NCBI RefSeq assembly: GCF_023702225.1 | Contig: NZ_JAMQCO010000003.1 | Span: 258,435 to 322,434 of the forward strand | Source: Aureimonas altamirensis | GTDB taxonomy: Bacteria; Pseudomonadota; Alphaproteobacteria; Rhizobiales; Rhizobiaceae | Reading direction: 5' to 3' | DNA length: 64,000 bases | Shown here: one piece after another, positions 44,057-57,051 of the stretch | How positions within the stretch are numbered: the stretch's first letter is position 1 | Layout: each line of letters starts with the position of its first letter | Made by a program: the position numbers and the translations under genes | The notes under the pieces: model-generated | Told to the model about the DNA's origin: nothing | Database searches by the model: none | What the model saw: the letters and a program-made list of their open reading frames with translations, nothing else

Positions 44057-45433
44057 GTGAAGCGTATCGTTCCCGTCGTCCTCGCCGTCGCCCTGTTCAT
44101 GGAGAACATGGACTCGACCGTCATAGCGACGTCGCTTGCAACCATCGCCGAGGATATCGGCACGAACCCGATCGCGCTGAAGCTTGCGCTGACCAGCTAC
44201 TACGTGTCTCTGGCCACCTTCATCCCCATTTCCGGCCGCATGGCCGACCGTTTCGGCGCGCGTTTCGTGTTCCAGTGCGCCATCGCCGTCTTCATGCTGG
44301 GCTCCCTGGCCTGCGCCCTGTCGAGCTCGCTCGAGGCATTCGTGGCGGCGCGCTTCTTCCAGGGGATGGGCGGCGCGATGATGACGCCGGTCGGCCGGCT
44401 GTTGCTGGTCCGCGCCGCGGACAAGTCCGACCTCGTCACCGCCATGGCATGGTTTTCCATTCCGGCCATGGTGGGGCCGTTGGTCGGCCCGCCGATCGGC
44501 GGCGCCATCTCCACCTACGCGGACTGGCGCTGGATCTTCCTTATCAATCTCCCCATCGGCCTCATCGGCATCGTGCTGTCGCAGAAGGTGCTGCCTTATG
44601 TAGAGCCGGTCGCCACCATCCGCTTCGACTGGCCGGGCTTCGTGATTTCGGGCCTCGCCTGCTCGGGACTCGTCTTCGGCATGTCGATCATCTCGCTGCC
44701 GGCCCTGCCCCCCATCTTCGGCTTCGCGCTGGCCGCCGGCGGGGCGGCGTTCGCGCTGCTCTACATCCGCCACGCCCGACGAAGCCCCGATCCTCTCCTG
44801 CACCTGTCGCTCCTGAAGATCAATACGTTGCGTGCCTCCATCACCGGGGGCGGCCTGTTCCGCATCGGCACGGGCGCGATGCCCTTCCTGCTTCCGCTGA
44901 TGCTGCAGCTTGGCTTCGGCTACACGCCGTTCGAATCCGGCCTCGTCAGCGCGGCCACGGTGGGCGGAGCGATGGCCATGAAGGTTCTGGCACGCCCGCT
45001 GCTGCGGCGCTTCGGCTTTCGCACGGCCCTGATGCCAACCGCCGTCCTCGGCGGGGCCTCGGTCGCCGTCATCGGTTTCTATCGCCCGGACATGCCGCTG
45101 CTTCTGCTGCTCGTCCTGCTGCTCGTCGGCGGCTTCTTCCGCTCGCTCTTCTTCACCAGCACCAATGCCCTGGCCTTCGCCGACGTGCCGCCGCCCCGGG
45201 CCGGCGATGCGACCGCCATGCTGGCCGCCTTCCAGCAGGTCTCCATCGCCACGGGCGTCGCCCTCGCCGGCGGCATACTGGAAGCGGGCATGGTCATGCG
45301 GGGCGGTGTCGTGCCCGTCCCGGCGGATTTTACCGTCGCCTTCGTTGCGGCCGGATGCGTCACCATCGCCGCGCTCTTCTGCTTCCGCTCGCTGCCGGCG
45401 TCCGCCGGATCGGAGATATCCGGCCGCCGATAG
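44057..45433 (+). CDS. MFS exporter, DHA2-like
   Basis: A transporter of about 458 residues with 12-14 predicted membrane helices. MDSTVIATSLATIAEDIG is the drug:H+ antiporter-2 signature in helix 1, and GRMADRFGARFVF is the motif A loop. The probable substrate class is hydrophobic or antibiotic-like compounds, but many such genes are never induced by drugs. GTG 44057 is chosen over a TTG at 43994 because the latter lies in an ACAAATTTGT palindrome. A hairpin follows the stop. Confidence 0.83.
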   Translation: MKRIVPVVLAVALFMENMDSTVIATSLATIAEDIGTNPIALKLALTSYYVSLATFIPISGRMADRFGARFVFQCAIAVFMLGSLACALSSSLEAFVAARFFQGMGGAMMTPVGRLLLVRAADKSDLVTAMAWFSIPAMVGPLVGPPIGGAISTYADWRWIFLINLPIGLIGIVLSQKVLPYVEPVATIRFDWPGFVISGLACSGLVFGMSIISLPALPPIFGFALAAGGAAFALLYIRHARRSPDPLLHLSLLKINTLRASITGGGLFRIGTGAMPFLLPLMLQLGFGYTPFESGLVSAATVGGAMAMKVLARPLLRRFGFRTALMPTAVLGGASVAVIGFYRPDMPLLLLLVLLLVGGFFRSLFFTSTNALAFADVPPPRAGDATAMLAAFQQVSIATGVALAGGILEAGMVMRGGVVPVPADFTVAFVAAGCVTIAALFCFRSLPASAGSEISGRR

Positions 45434-45441
45434 AGCGCCGT

Positions 45442-45459
45442 TGCGTCCATTCGGACGCA
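45442..45459. terminator. Hairpin between convergent MFS gene and rlmE
   Basis: Perfect 7-bp arms TGCGTCC and GGACGCA with a 4-base loop, 8 bp after the MFS stop and 13 bp from the rlmE stop. The A-rich CACAAAG follows on the plus strand. It may act on both strands. Confidence 0.55.
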
Positions 45460-45472
45460 CAAAGGTTGGAGG

Positions 45473-46195
45473 TCAGTCCTCGTCCGCGGCGGTTTGCGCG
45501 CCGTCGCGGCGGCCCTGCCCGCGAAAGCCCTTGGCCAGCAGAAACAGTTCCACCGAGCCATCGCGCGAGGCGGGCGGCTTGACGTGGTGCACGCTGGTGA
45601 AATTCTTCTTCAGCATGGTCAGGAGGTCGGCTTCGGTGCCGCCCTGAAAGGTCTTCGTCAGGAAGTGCCCGCCCGGCCGCAAGGTCCGGATGGCGAAATC
45701 CGCCGCCACCTCCACCAGATGCATGGTGCGCAGATGGTCGGTCCGGCGATGGCCGGTCGTCGGCGCGGCCATGTCCGACAGGACGATGTCCGGCGCCTCG
45801 CCTAGCGCCTCCAGAAGGCGGCCGGGGGCGGCGTCATCCAGGAAATCCATCTCGAAGATCGTCGTGCCGGGGATCGGGTCCACCTGCAGGTAGTCGATAC
45901 CGACGACCTGCGCCTTGTCCGGCGTGTCGGCGGTGCGCTGCACCGCCACCTGGCACCAGCCGCCCGGGGCGCAACCAAGATCCACCACCCGCATGCCGGG
46001 CTTCAGCAGCTTGTAGCGATCGTCGATCTCGATCAGCTTGTAGGCCGCGCGCGAACGATAGCCTTCGGCCTTGGAGCGGCGGACATAGGGGTCGTTCAGC
46101 TGCCGCTCCAGCCACCTTCGCGACGATGCCTTGATGCCGCGCTTCTTCTTGACGCGCACCGAAAGTCCGCGATCTCCGCTCTTGCCGCCCGTCAC
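45473..46195 (-). CDS. rlmE: 23S rRNA (uridine-2'-O)-methyltransferase RlmE
   Basis: A 240-residue FtsJ/RrmJ methyltransferase that modifies U2552 in the ribosomal A loop. SAM is bound by [15 protein letters not shown]. The K-D-K-E catalytic set appears as [29 protein letters not shown] and [10 protein letters not shown]. Compared with the E. coli protein (about 209) there is a basic N-terminal extension ([14 protein letters not shown]) and a short Gln/Ala tail. It begins with GTG overlapping the ppx stop (GTGA), so the two are translationally coupled. Confidence 0.9.
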   Translation of the reverse strand: MTGGKSGDRGLSVRVKKKRGIKASSRRWLERQLNDPYVRRSKAEGYRSRAAYKLIEIDDRYKLLKPGMRVVDLGCAPGGWCQVAVQRTADTPDKAQVVGIDYLQVDPIPGTTIFEMDFLDDAAPGRLLEALGEAPDIVLSDMAAPTTGHRRTDHLRTMHLVEVAADFAIRTLRPGGHFLTKTFQGGTEADLLTMLKKNFTSVHHVKPPASRDGSVELFLLAKGFRGQGRRDGAQTAADED

Positions 46196-47571
46196 GCGCC
46201 CTGCCTCGCCCGGTTGCCCTGCGTGTCGCGCCGCCAGACGCCGTCCGCCACCATCATTTCGATCAACAATCCTTCCCGCAGGCCCCTGTCGGCAACCCGC
46301 AGCGCCGGCGCCGGCCAGACCTTGCGTATCGCTTCCAGTATGGCGCATCCCGCCAGCACCAGGTCGGCGCGTTCGCTGCCGATGCAGGGATTGGCCATGC
46401 GTTCCTCGAAGCTCCAGCCGGCGATGCGGCCGACGAGTTCCGAAACCTCGGCATCGCGCAGCCACAGCCCGTCCACCTGCCGCCGGTCGTAGCGCTCCAG
46501 CCCCAGATGCACGCCGGCCAGCGTGGTGACCGTGCCCGAAGTGCCCAGCAGGTGGAAGCCGGCCTTGCCCACATAAGGCGCGAGCCGGTTGCGGCCCTTG
46601 AACCGCTCGATATGCCCGGACACCTCGTCCACCATCTGCTGGAACAGTTCGGGCGTCACCGTGCGGCCGCCATAACGCTCGGCCAGGGTGACGACTCCTA
46701 CCGGCAGCGACGTCCAGGCCACGATGTGATTGGACAGGCGGCGGCTCGGCCCCTGGCCGAGGTCCAGCAGCGCGATCTCCGAACTGCCGCCGCCGATATC
46801 GAACAGCACCGCCCCGCGCGCCGAACGATCCACCAGCGATCCGCAGCCGGACACCGCCAGGCGCGCTTCCGTCTCCCGGCTGACGATCTCGAGATCCAGC
46901 GTCGTCTCGCGCTTGACGCGCTCCAGGAATTCCGGCCCGTTGGCCGCTGCGCGGCAGGCCTCGGTGGCGATCAGCCGCAGGGCGCGAATGTCGCGCGCCG
47001 CAAGCTTCTGACTGCAGATCTCCAGCGCCGCGAGCGCCCTGTCCATGGCGCCGGAAGCCAGGCTGCCCGTGCGGCCCAGCCCCTCGCCAAGGCGGACGAT
47101 GCGGCTGAACGCGTCGATGACGCGGAACTGGCCCGGCCGGCCCGGAACGGCGATGAGCAACCGGCAATTATTGGTGCCGAGGTCGAGTGCGGCGTAGAGC
47201 GGCGGACGCCCCTTGTCCACGGCGCGCTGCGGCGGACGCTGCGTCTTGACCGAGGCTTCCGATGCCTCCGAGGCCGCAGCCCCCCGACGCCGGCGCCGAC
47301 GCCTGCTTTTCTTGCGGGGATCCGGGTTCTGCCGCGCGATGGCGCTTTCGGCCTTGGCCAGCCTTTCGCCGAGCGCGGGCGGCAGATCGCAATCGGGCGC
47401 GCCTTTAGGCCCCGTCGTCGCAGGCTTGCGACGCCGTCGGCGCTGGCGCTTGGACAGCCTGCCGGCCTTGTCGCCGGGCGCGGCCGTCTCCTTCATCGGG
47501 TGGTGGGAGGCGGCACGCCGCTCCCGCTCTGTATCCTGAACCACAAATACCAACTCCGGAGCAGGCCTCAT
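46192..47571 (-). CDS. ppx: Ppx/GppA-family exopolyphosphatase
   Basis: A protein of about 459 residues. The ASKHA-fold phosphatase domain begins near residue 110 with [15 protein letters not shown] and includes [13 protein letters not shown]. These proteins hydrolyse polyphosphate and/or pppGpp. The first 105 residues are an Arg/Lys-rich region with two clusters, [10 protein letters not shown]-like and [11 protein letters not shown], seen in related rhizobial proteins; it may bind polyphosphate or RNA. ATG 47571 has CAGGAG nine bases upstream; ATG 47496 would remove part of the basic region. rlmE follows with an overlap. Confidence 0.85.
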   Translation of the reverse strand: MRPAPELVFVVQDTERERRAASHHPMKETAAPGDKAGRLSKRQRRRRRKPATTGPKGAPDCDLPPALGERLAKAESAIARQNPDPRKKSRRRRRRRGAAASEASEASVKTQRPPQRAVDKGRPPLYAALDLGTNNCRLLIAVPGRPGQFRVIDAFSRIVRLGEGLGRTGSLASGAMDRALAALEICSQKLAARDIRALRLIATEACRAAANGPEFLERVKRETTLDLEIVSRETEARLAVSGCGSLVDRSARGAVLFDIGGGSSEIALLDLGQGPSRRLSNHIVAWTSLPVGVVTLAERYGGRTVTPELFQQMVDEVSGHIERFKGRNRLAPYVGKAGFHLLGTSGTVTTLAGVHLGLERYDRRQVDGLWLRDAEVSELVGRIAGWSFEERMANPCIGSERADLVLAGCAILEAIRKVWPAPALRVADRGLREGLLIEMMVADGVWRRDTQGNRARQGA

Positions 47572-47663
47572 GCGGAGGCGCTCCTGGACCAATCAGAATC
47601 TTTCGTTGCCCTAAGTGTAACAGCCCGTTGCGCTTTCACAAGCGCGCCCATCGCCTGCCCACA

Positions 47664-48602
47664 TCATACATTCGCCTCATCGTAGAGATTGGGCAGCACG
47701 GGCAGGAACCGCGCGGCCCGACGCATCAGGAAATCCCAGAAGGCGGATTCGGCCGGCGTCGGCACCCTGTCGGCCCGCGTCACGGCAAACCATTGACGGC
47801 GGATCGGAGTGCCCGCGACATTCAGGATCACCAGGCGGCCGAGTTCCACCTCCAGCGCGACAGTATGGGCCGACAGGAATGCGATACCCAGCCCGGCCAT
47901 GACGGACTGCTTGATCGTCTCGTTGGAGTCCAGTTCCAGCAGCCGGTCGTCCAGAAGCTCGGGCATATCGCGCACGAAAAGCTCCAGCGAGCGGCGCGTA
48001 CCCGATCCGCGCTCGCGCACCAGCATGCGATGGCCCGCCAGGTCCTGCAGGTCCAGGCTGCGCCGCGCGGCCAGGACATGCCCGGGCGCGGCCACGACCA
48101 CCAGCGGATGATCGCCGAACACCCGCGCCCGTACCGGCAGGTCGCGCGGGGGGGTGCCCATCAGTGCGATGTCCAGCGCCATCGTGCGCAGGTCCTCCGC
48201 GATGCGGCTCTTGTTGCCGACCTCCAGCTCGATGTCGACGCCGGGGTGCTCCGCCCCGAAGGCGGCAAGGATGGACGGCGCGAAATACTTGGCGGTGGAG
48301 ACCACCCCGAGCCGTACGCGCCCCCGCCTGAGCCCCTTCAACGCGTCGATCTCGTCCCGCATGTCGCGCAAGGCGTGCTCGATGGCGTTGGCGGCGGCCA
48401 GCACGCAGGCTCCGGCTTCCTTGATCCGCATGCCGTCGCTGGTCCGGTCGAAAAGCGGCAGGCCGAACTCTTCCTCCATCTGCTTGATCTGGAGCGTGAT
48501 GGCCGGCGCCGTCAGCCCCAGCGCACGCGCGGCGGCTGCAATCGTTCCAAGGCGATTGATGGCCTGGACGGACCGGAACTGGCGCAAGGTCACGGCCTGC
48601 AT
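47664..48602 (-). CDS. cbbR: LysR-family regulator of the Calvin cycle operon CbbR
   Basis: A 312-residue regulator, divergent from cbbF. The helix-turn-helix is in VTLRQFRSVQAINRLGTIAAAARALGLTAPAITLQIKQMEEEFG. The effector domain (about 92-300) contains LGVVSTAKYFAP, which is conserved in CbbR proteins. CbbR activates cbb operons in response to RuBP, NADPH or PEP depending on species. The product end is PNLYDEANV. A palindrome in the gap to cbbF is the probable binding site. Confidence 0.93.
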   Translation of the reverse strand: MQAVTLRQFRSVQAINRLGTIAAAARALGLTAPAITLQIKQMEEEFGLPLFDRTSDGMRIKEAGACVLAAANAIEHALRDMRDEIDALKGLRRGRVRLGVVSTAKYFAPSILAAFGAEHPGVDIELEVGNKSRIAEDLRTMALDIALMGTPPRDLPVRARVFGDHPLVVVAAPGHVLAARRSLDLQDLAGHRMLVRERGSGTRRSLELFVRDMPELLDDRLLELDSNETIKQSVMAGLGIAFLSAHTVALEVELGRLVILNVAGTPIRRQWFAVTRADRVPTPAESAFWDFLMRRAARFLPVLPNLYDEANV

Positions 48603-48645
48603 GGATACCTCCCGGCTATGCGTAATTTTTTCTGATTACGATACT

Positions 48646-48666
48646 TAAGCAAATAAATTTTACTTA
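48646..48666. promoter_or_regulatory. Candidate CbbR operator
   Basis: TAAG-C-AAA-TAAAT-TTT-A-CTTA is a 21-bp palindrome with one mismatch per arm, placed between the cbbR and cbbF starts (44 and 50 bp away). It has the T-N11-A form of LysR sites, here AT-rich in a GC-rich genome. Binding by CbbR is an inference. Confidence 0.6.
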
Positions 48667-48715
48667 GTCCATATCCTGCCCGATAGTCGTGGTCGACATC
48701 GGGAGGGTGTTGTCC

Positions 48716-49738
48716 ATGCGTTCGTCGCTCGAAGCTCATCTGCGTGCCTTCGCGGGGGAAGACCCGCTGCGCAGCGACATCGCCGAAGCGGTCCGCCAGC
48801 TCGGCGTCGCGGCCGTCAAGCTGCGTGGCGTCATCATGGAGGATCCTGTCCGCGCGCAGGCCCCGATACCGGCTGCCGCAAACGCATCGGGGGATACCCA
48901 GACCTGGCTGGACATCGAGGCGGACCGCATCTTCACCGCCGCGGCGTGGCAGGCCAACATCGCCATCATGGCTTCGGAAGAACGCGCCGAGCCCCTGACG
49001 ATGCATGCGGCCGGAAGACTGGCGCTGGCCATAGACCCGCTGGACGGCTCTTCCAATATCGGGGCCAACGCGTCCATCGGCTCCATCTTCTCGCTGCTGC
49101 CGGCTACCGGCGAGACGCCTTTCGCCCAGCCAGGCCGCAACCTGCTGGCCGCGGGAGCCGTCGTCTACGGGCCGCGCTGCCAGATGATCCTGACGCTCGG
49201 CGGGGGCACGCTCAACTTCGCCTACTCGCCCTCATTCGGCGGCTTCGTGGAAGAAGCGCGCTCCGGCCCCATCCCGGAGAAGACGTCCGAGTTCGCCATC
49301 AACGCATCCAACTACCGGCACTGGGACGAGCGGGTGCGCCTTTATGTCGACGACTGCCTGGCTGGCGCCGAAGGCCCGCGGGGCAAGGACTTCAACATGC
49401 GCTGGACGGCTTCGCTGGTGGCCGAGGCAGCGCGTATCCTGGAGCGCGGCGGCGTCTTCCTGTATCCGGCCGACGCGCGCCGTCCCTACCGCGAGGGCCG
49501 CCTGCGCCAGCTTTACGAGGCGAACCCCATCGCGTTCATCGTCGAGCAGGCCGGCGGCGCGGCAACGGACGGCATACGGCCGCTTCTGGATATCGTGCCG
49601 GCCGCCCTGCACCAGCGCACCCCCTTCGTCTTCGGCTCGGCACGCGAGGTCCAGCGCATCGCCCGATACCTCACCGATCCGTCGGCCATCGGGGAGCGCT
49701 CGCCGCTCTTCGGCCGCCGCAGCCTGTTTCGCGCGTAA
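48716..49738 (+). CDS. cbbF: Fructose-1,6-bisphosphatase class 1
   Basis: A 340-residue FBPase that removes the 1-phosphate from fructose 1,6-bisphosphate (and probably sedoheptulose bisphosphate) in the Calvin cycle. The metal/phosphate motif is AIDPLDGSSNIGANASIGSI, and NASNYRHW and RWTASLVAE are family segments. ATG 48716 has GGGAGG upstream; a GTG at 48689 would add nine residues. It is the first gene of the operon and cbbP starts 14 bp downstream. Confidence 0.95.
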   Translation: MRSSLEAHLRAFAGEDPLRSDIAEAVRQLGVAAVKLRGVIMEDPVRAQAPIPAAANASGDTQTWLDIEADRIFTAAAWQANIAIMASEERAEPLTMHAAGRLALAIDPLDGSSNIGANASIGSIFSLLPATGETPFAQPGRNLLAAGAVVYGPRCQMILTLGGGTLNFAYSPSFGGFVEEARSGPIPEKTSEFAINASNYRHWDERVRLYVDDCLAGAEGPRGKDFNMRWTASLVAEAARILERGGVFLYPADARRPYREGRLRQLYEANPIAFIVEQAGGAATDGIRPLLDIVPAALHQRTPFVFGSAREVQRIARYLTDPSAIGERSPLFGRRSLFRA

Positions 49739-49752
49739 GGAGGAACGAACCG

Positions 49753-53233
<3,481 letters not shown>

Positions 53234-53275
53234 CGGCCACGGACGATCCGAACCCGACCAGAAGGAGATACGATC

Positions 53276-53695
53276 ATGAAGGTGACCCAGGGAACATTCT
53301 CGTTCCTGCCCGACCTGACGGACGCGCAGATCGCCGCGCAGGTGCAATACTGCCTCGACAATGCATGGGCGGTGAACATCGAGTACACCGACGATCCGCA
53401 TCCCCGCAACACCTATTGGGACATGTGGGGCCATCCGATGTTCGACATCGCCGACGGCGCCGGCGTGATGATGGAGTTGCAGGCCTGCCGTAAGGTCAAC
53501 GGCCATCTCTACATCCGCCTCTCGGCCTTCGATTCCAGCCACGGCTGGGAGTCGGTGAAACTGTCCTTCATCGTCAACCGCCCGACGGACGAGCCGGGTT
53601 TCCGCCTGCGGCGACAGGAGGCGGAGGGCCGTAATATCCGCTACACGACCGAGCCCTATTCGGGCGACCGTCCGGAAGGCGAGCGTTACGCATGA
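53276..53695 (+). CDS. cbbS: RuBisCO small subunit, form IC
   Basis: A 139-residue small subunit with the red-type start [30 protein letters not shown] and ECRKVNG-like segments are the conserved core. The C-terminal extension ([19 protein letters not shown]) is characteristic of forms IC/ID and lines the holoenzyme channel. ATG 53276 has AAGGAG upstream. The stop overlaps the cbbX start by 4 bp. Confidence 0.96.
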   Translation: MKVTQGTFSFLPDLTDAQIAAQVQYCLDNAWAVNIEYTDDPHPRNTYWDMWGHPMFDIADGAGVMMELQACRKVNGHLYIRLSAFDSSHGWESVKLSFIVNRPTDEPGFRLRRQEAEGRNIRYTTEPYSGDRPEGERYA

Positions 53696-54627
53696 CGGCC
53701 GCCGCCTTGGAACGGGGGCCGGCGGAGACGGCAGAGGCGGTGGATCTGCGCCGCGACTTCGTGGAATCCGGCGTCGCGGAGGTGCTGGACGCGCTCGACC
53801 GCTCGCTTGTGGGGCTGGCCCCGGTCAAGCAGCGCATCCGCGAGACGGCGGCCCTGCTACTGGTGGAGCGGGCCCGCCGGCGCCTTGGCCTGGCCTTCGA
53901 GACGCCGACACTGCACATGAGCTTCACCGGCAATCCCGGCACCGGCAAGACCACCGTCGCCTTGCGCATGGCGGACCTGCTCCATCGCCTCGGCTACGTG
54001 CGCAAGGGGCACCTCGTCTCCGTCACGCGGGACGATCTCGTGGGCCAGTATATCGGCCACACGGCGCCGAAGACGAAGGAAATCCTGAAGAAGGCGATGG
54101 GCGGCGTCCTCTTCATCGACGAGGCCTACTATCTGTACCGGCCGGAGAACGAGCGCGACTACGGGCAGGAGGCGATCGAGATCCTGTTGCAGGTGATGGA
54201 GAACCAGCGCGACGACCTCGTGGTGATCCTGGCCGGATACGGAGACCGGATGGAGCGCTTCTTCGAAAGCAATCCGGGCTTCCGCTCCCGCATCGCGCAT
54301 CATATCGACTTTCCCGACTATGCGGGCGCGGAATTGCTGGCCATCGCGCAGGGTATGCTCGAGCGGCAGGGATATCGTCTCGCCCCGGAGGCGCAGGCGG
54401 TGATGGCGCGCTATATCGACAGACGCCGGCAACAACCCCATTTCGCCAATGCGCGTTCCATCCGCAACGCGCTGGACCGGGCGCGGCTGCGGCAGGCCAA
54501 CCGCCTGTTCGAAAGCGGCGGCGGGGCGTTGACAGCAGACGATCTATCGCGGATCGAAGCTTGCGACATCGCCGCCAGCCGCGTACTGGCCGGCGCAGCG
54601 CCCGATACCGAGAAGGACACGCAATGA
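53692..54627 (+). CDS. cbbX: Red-type RuBisCO activase CbbX
   Basis: A 311-residue AAA+ ATPase that frees inhibited RuBisCO by pulling on the large subunit C-terminus. Walker A is [11 protein letters not shown] (about 80-88), Walker [13 protein letters not shown], and the pore loop YIGHTAPKT. Activity of the homologue is stimulated by RuBP. It starts at the overlapping ATG of the cbbS stop and overlaps the epimerase gene by 4 bp, so these genes are coupled. Confidence 0.96.
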   Translation: MTAAALERGPAETAEAVDLRRDFVESGVAEVLDALDRSLVGLAPVKQRIRETAALLLVERARRRLGLAFETPTLHMSFTGNPGTGKTTVALRMADLLHRLGYVRKGHLVSVTRDDLVGQYIGHTAPKTKEILKKAMGGVLFIDEAYYLYRPENERDYGQEAIEILLQVMENQRDDLVVILAGYGDRMERFFESNPGFRSRIAHHIDFPDYAGAELLAIAQGMLERQGYRLAPEAQAVMARYIDRRRQQPHFANARSIRNALDRARLRQANRLFESGGGALTADDLSRIEACDIAASRVLAGAAPDTEKDTQ

Positions 54628-55301
54628 CGCTCATCATCGCACCCTCGATCCTCTCCGCGGATTTCTCCCGCCTGGGCGAGGAGATCGTCGCCGTGGACAA
54701 GGCCGGCGCCGACTGGATCCATCTCGATGTGATGGACGGTCATTTCGTACCCAACATCACCTTCGGCCCGCCCGTCGTGAAGGCGGTGCGGCACACGACC
54801 GACAAGATCTTCGATTGCCACCTGATGATCGAGCCGTGCGACCCCTATCTCGAAGCCTTCGCCAAGGCCGGCGCGGACTACATCACCGTCCATGCCGAGG
54901 CGACGAAGCATCTGGACCGCTCCCTGCAGGCCATCCGCGATCTCGGCAAGAAGGCCGGCGTCTCGTTGAACCCGGGCACGCCCGAACAGGCCATCGAATA
55001 CGTGCTGGACCGGGTCGACCTGATCCTCCTGATGACCGTCAATCCCGGCTTCGGCGGCCAGGCATTCATTCCCGCCGTCGTCGACAAGGTACGCCGCGTG
55101 AAACGGATGATCGGCGACAGGCCGATCCATATCGAGATCGATGGCGGCGTCGCACCCGATACCGCGCCCCTCGTCGTGGAAGCCGGGGCCGATGTGCTGG
55201 TTGCCGGCTCGGCCATCTTCAAGGGCGGCACGCCCGATCATTACGCCCGCAACATGAAGGCGATCCGCGACAGCGTCGAGGCCGCCCGCAAGGCGGCCTG
55301 A
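54624..55301 (+). CDS. cbbE: Ribulose-phosphate 3-epimerase
   Basis: A 225-residue TIM-barrel metalloenzyme that interconverts xylulose 5-phosphate and ribulose 5-phosphate. Motifs are [21 protein letters not shown] (metal ligands), HLMIEP and VNPGFGGQ. It is the last gene of the cbb operon; only 7 bp separate its stop from the convergent cbbY stop. It may also be the cell's only copy serving the pentose phosphate pathway, which cannot be judged here. Confidence 0.95.
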   Translation: MTLIIAPSILSADFSRLGEEIVAVDKAGADWIHLDVMDGHFVPNITFGPPVVKAVRHTTDKIFDCHLMIEPCDPYLEAFAKAGADYITVHAEATKHLDRSLQAIRDLGKKAGVSLNPGTPEQAIEYVLDRVDLILLMTVNPGFGGQAFIPAVVDKVRRVKRMIGDRPIHIEIDGGVAPDTAPLVVEAGADVLVAGSAIFKGGTPDHYARNMKAIRDSVEAARKAA

Positions 55302-55308
55302 ACCTTTC

Positions 55309-55977
55309 TCAACGATCCAGCATCGCCAGGACCCGGCGTGGATCGATCGCCCCTTCGGCGATCCAGTCCGCGCCGGTGAAGTCGTCCGCTGCGGTATACA
55401 GCGCCGGCGTCACCACGCAGCGCAGGCCGGCCGCCTTCGCAGCCCTCAGCCCATTGGCGGAATCCTCGATGGCAAGGCATTCGGCGGGCAGCAGGTCCAG
55501 CATCCGCATCGCGAGTTCGTAGATGTCGGGCGCCGGCTTCTTGGCCGGCACCATGTCGCCGCACGCGATGACGCCGAAGCCGTGATCCGTTCCGAGCGTA
55601 TGGGCGAGCAGGCTGTCGACATTGGCGCGGCTGGTCGTCGTGGCTATGGCGAGGGCGACGTCGCACCGCCGCGCCTCGGCGATCAGGGCGGCGATGCCCG
55701 GACGCAGGGCCAGCCGGCCGCTATCCACCGCATCGACGTAATGGCGCGTCTTCGAAGCATGCAGCCCCGCCGCATCGGGCACGGCCATCCGGCCCTGCCC
55801 CTGCGCAAAGGCGAGAATGCGCTCCTTGCCCCCAGTGACCTGCAGGAGGTCGCGGTACTGCGCCTCGTCCCAATGCCATCCGAGGCCATGCTCGGCAAAG
55901 GCGCGGTTGAACGCGTGCCGATGAAGCTCCTCCGTCTCGGCCAGCGTTCCATCGACATCGAAGATCAGCGCGGGCAT
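55309..55977 (-). CDS. cbbY: HAD phosphatase CbbY
   Basis: A 222-residue HAD hydrolase. The start LIFDVDGTLAETEELHRHAF, with TGGKERI and the phosphate loop TTTSRAN, closely matches CbbY of Rhodobacter, which destroys xylulose 1,5-bisphosphate, a misfire product that blocks RuBisCO. Asp8 is the nucleophile and Asp10 the acid. It is on the opposite strand to the cbb operon, at the end of a unit with fucD and two dehydrogenases. Control is therefore probably not by the cbb promoter. Confidence 0.85.
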   Translation of the reverse strand: MPALIFDVDGTLAETEELHRHAFNRAFAEHGLGWHWDEAQYRDLLQVTGGKERILAFAQGQGRMAVPDAAGLHASKTRHYVDAVDSGRLALRPGIAALIAEARRCDVALAIATTTSRANVDSLLAHTLGTDHGFGVIACGDMVPAKKPAPDIYELAMRMLDLLPAECLAIEDSANGLRAAKAAGLRCVVTPALYTAADDFTGADWIAEGAIDPRRVLAMLDR

Positions 55978-55998
55978 GCGGCCTCCGGTTTCAGCGCA

Positions 55999-57027
55999 TC
56001 AGGCAAGGCCCAGGAAGGCTGCCGTCTCCGGATCGACCGGGATGCCGTTGGTGGCGCGCTCGATCTCGACCTTCCACTCACGCTCGCCCGGCGCCATCAC
56101 CCCGCCCTCCCGCGCGCGGCTGCCGCGCAGCGCGCCGAGATAGGCCTTGATCTGCTCGCCGTAGCTGGAGCCGCCGCCGAAGAACGACGGGTGGATGGCG
56201 ACCAGGAAGTGGCCGATATTGCGCGGCGTCGAGACGTCCTCGCCCACCATGTCGATGACGAACGGGTCGGGCGTCGCGCCGGCAACCACGGACGACATGA
56301 TCGAGATGAAGCCGGCCAGCGCCGCGCCCTTGAAGCCGAAATCGGCGCCGCCCAGCGGCATCAGCATTTCGGCTTCCCTGGCGTCACGCGTCGGCGTGCC
56401 GGCAAGGTCTGCGGCGACACCCTCCGGCAATTCGATGCCGAGCACCCGGTACAGGAGAACGCGGTTCATCGGTACGGACGAGGTGGCCATGTCCAAGAGC
56501 CAGGGCTTCTCCCCCGGCACGGGGATGCCGATGGCCAGCGGATTGGTTCCGTGAAAGCGCTCCGCGCCGTTGAACAGCGCCACTATGGAGTCGCTGTTGG
56601 CAACGCAGATGGTGATGCACCCCCGCTCCTGCCCGGCCATGGCATAGGCGCCGGCCGCCCCGAAATGGGACGAGCGATGAACGCCCACCGCCGCGATACC
56701 CATTCGCGTGGCGGCGTCGGTGGCGACGTCCACCGCCTTGTACATGGCCGGATGGCCGAGGCCGTGGTCGGCATCCAGCGCAAAGGAGACGGGCGAATTC
56801 TCCTTCACCGTCATGTCGGGCCGGCCGTTGACGCGCCCGCCCTTCAGGACGCGGCTGTAATGCGGCGTCAGCCGCACGCCGTGGCTGTCCACGCCCAGCT
56901 TCGAGGCATGCATCATCGCGCGCGTCGCCGCGATTGCCGAGGGTTCGTCCGCCCCCGCTTCCACCAGCGCCGCATGGACGCGCGTTTCCAGAAGCTCTGC
57001 GGGTGTCAGCACTACGTCGGCCATCAT
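55999..57027 (-). CDS. LDH2/malate dehydrogenase-type oxidoreductase
   Basis: A 342-residue NAD(P)-dependent dehydrogenase of the MDH2/LDH2 family, unrelated to classical lactate dehydrogenases. Conserved segments are DSHGVRLTPHYSRVL, the substrate histidine in VHRSSHFGAAGAYA, and GTNPLAIGIP. Members oxidise malate, L-lactate, sulfolactate or ureidoglycolate, or reduce diketogulonate. Downstream of fucD it could act on lactate released from deoxy-fuconate. ATG 57027 is preceded by GAAAGAGAC. It lies 24 bp from the FAD dehydrogenase stop. Confidence 0.82.
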   Translation of the reverse strand: MMADVVLTPAELLETRVHAALVEAGADEPSAIAATRAMMHASKLGVDSHGVRLTPHYSRVLKGGRVNGRPDMTVKENSPVSFALDADHGLGHPAMYKAVDVATDAATRMGIAAVGVHRSSHFGAAGAYAMAGQERGCITICVANSDSIVALFNGAERFHGTNPLAIGIPVPGEKPWLLDMATSSVPMNRVLLYRVLGIELPEGVAADLAGTPTRDAREAEMLMPLGGADFGFKGAALAGFISIMSSVVAGATPDPFVIDMVGEDVSTPRNIGHFLVAIHPSFFGGGSSYGEQIKAYLGALRGSRAREGGVMAPGEREWKVEIERATNGIPVDPETAAFLGLA

Positions 57028-57051
57028 GTCTCTTTCTTCGGTTCGGTCACT

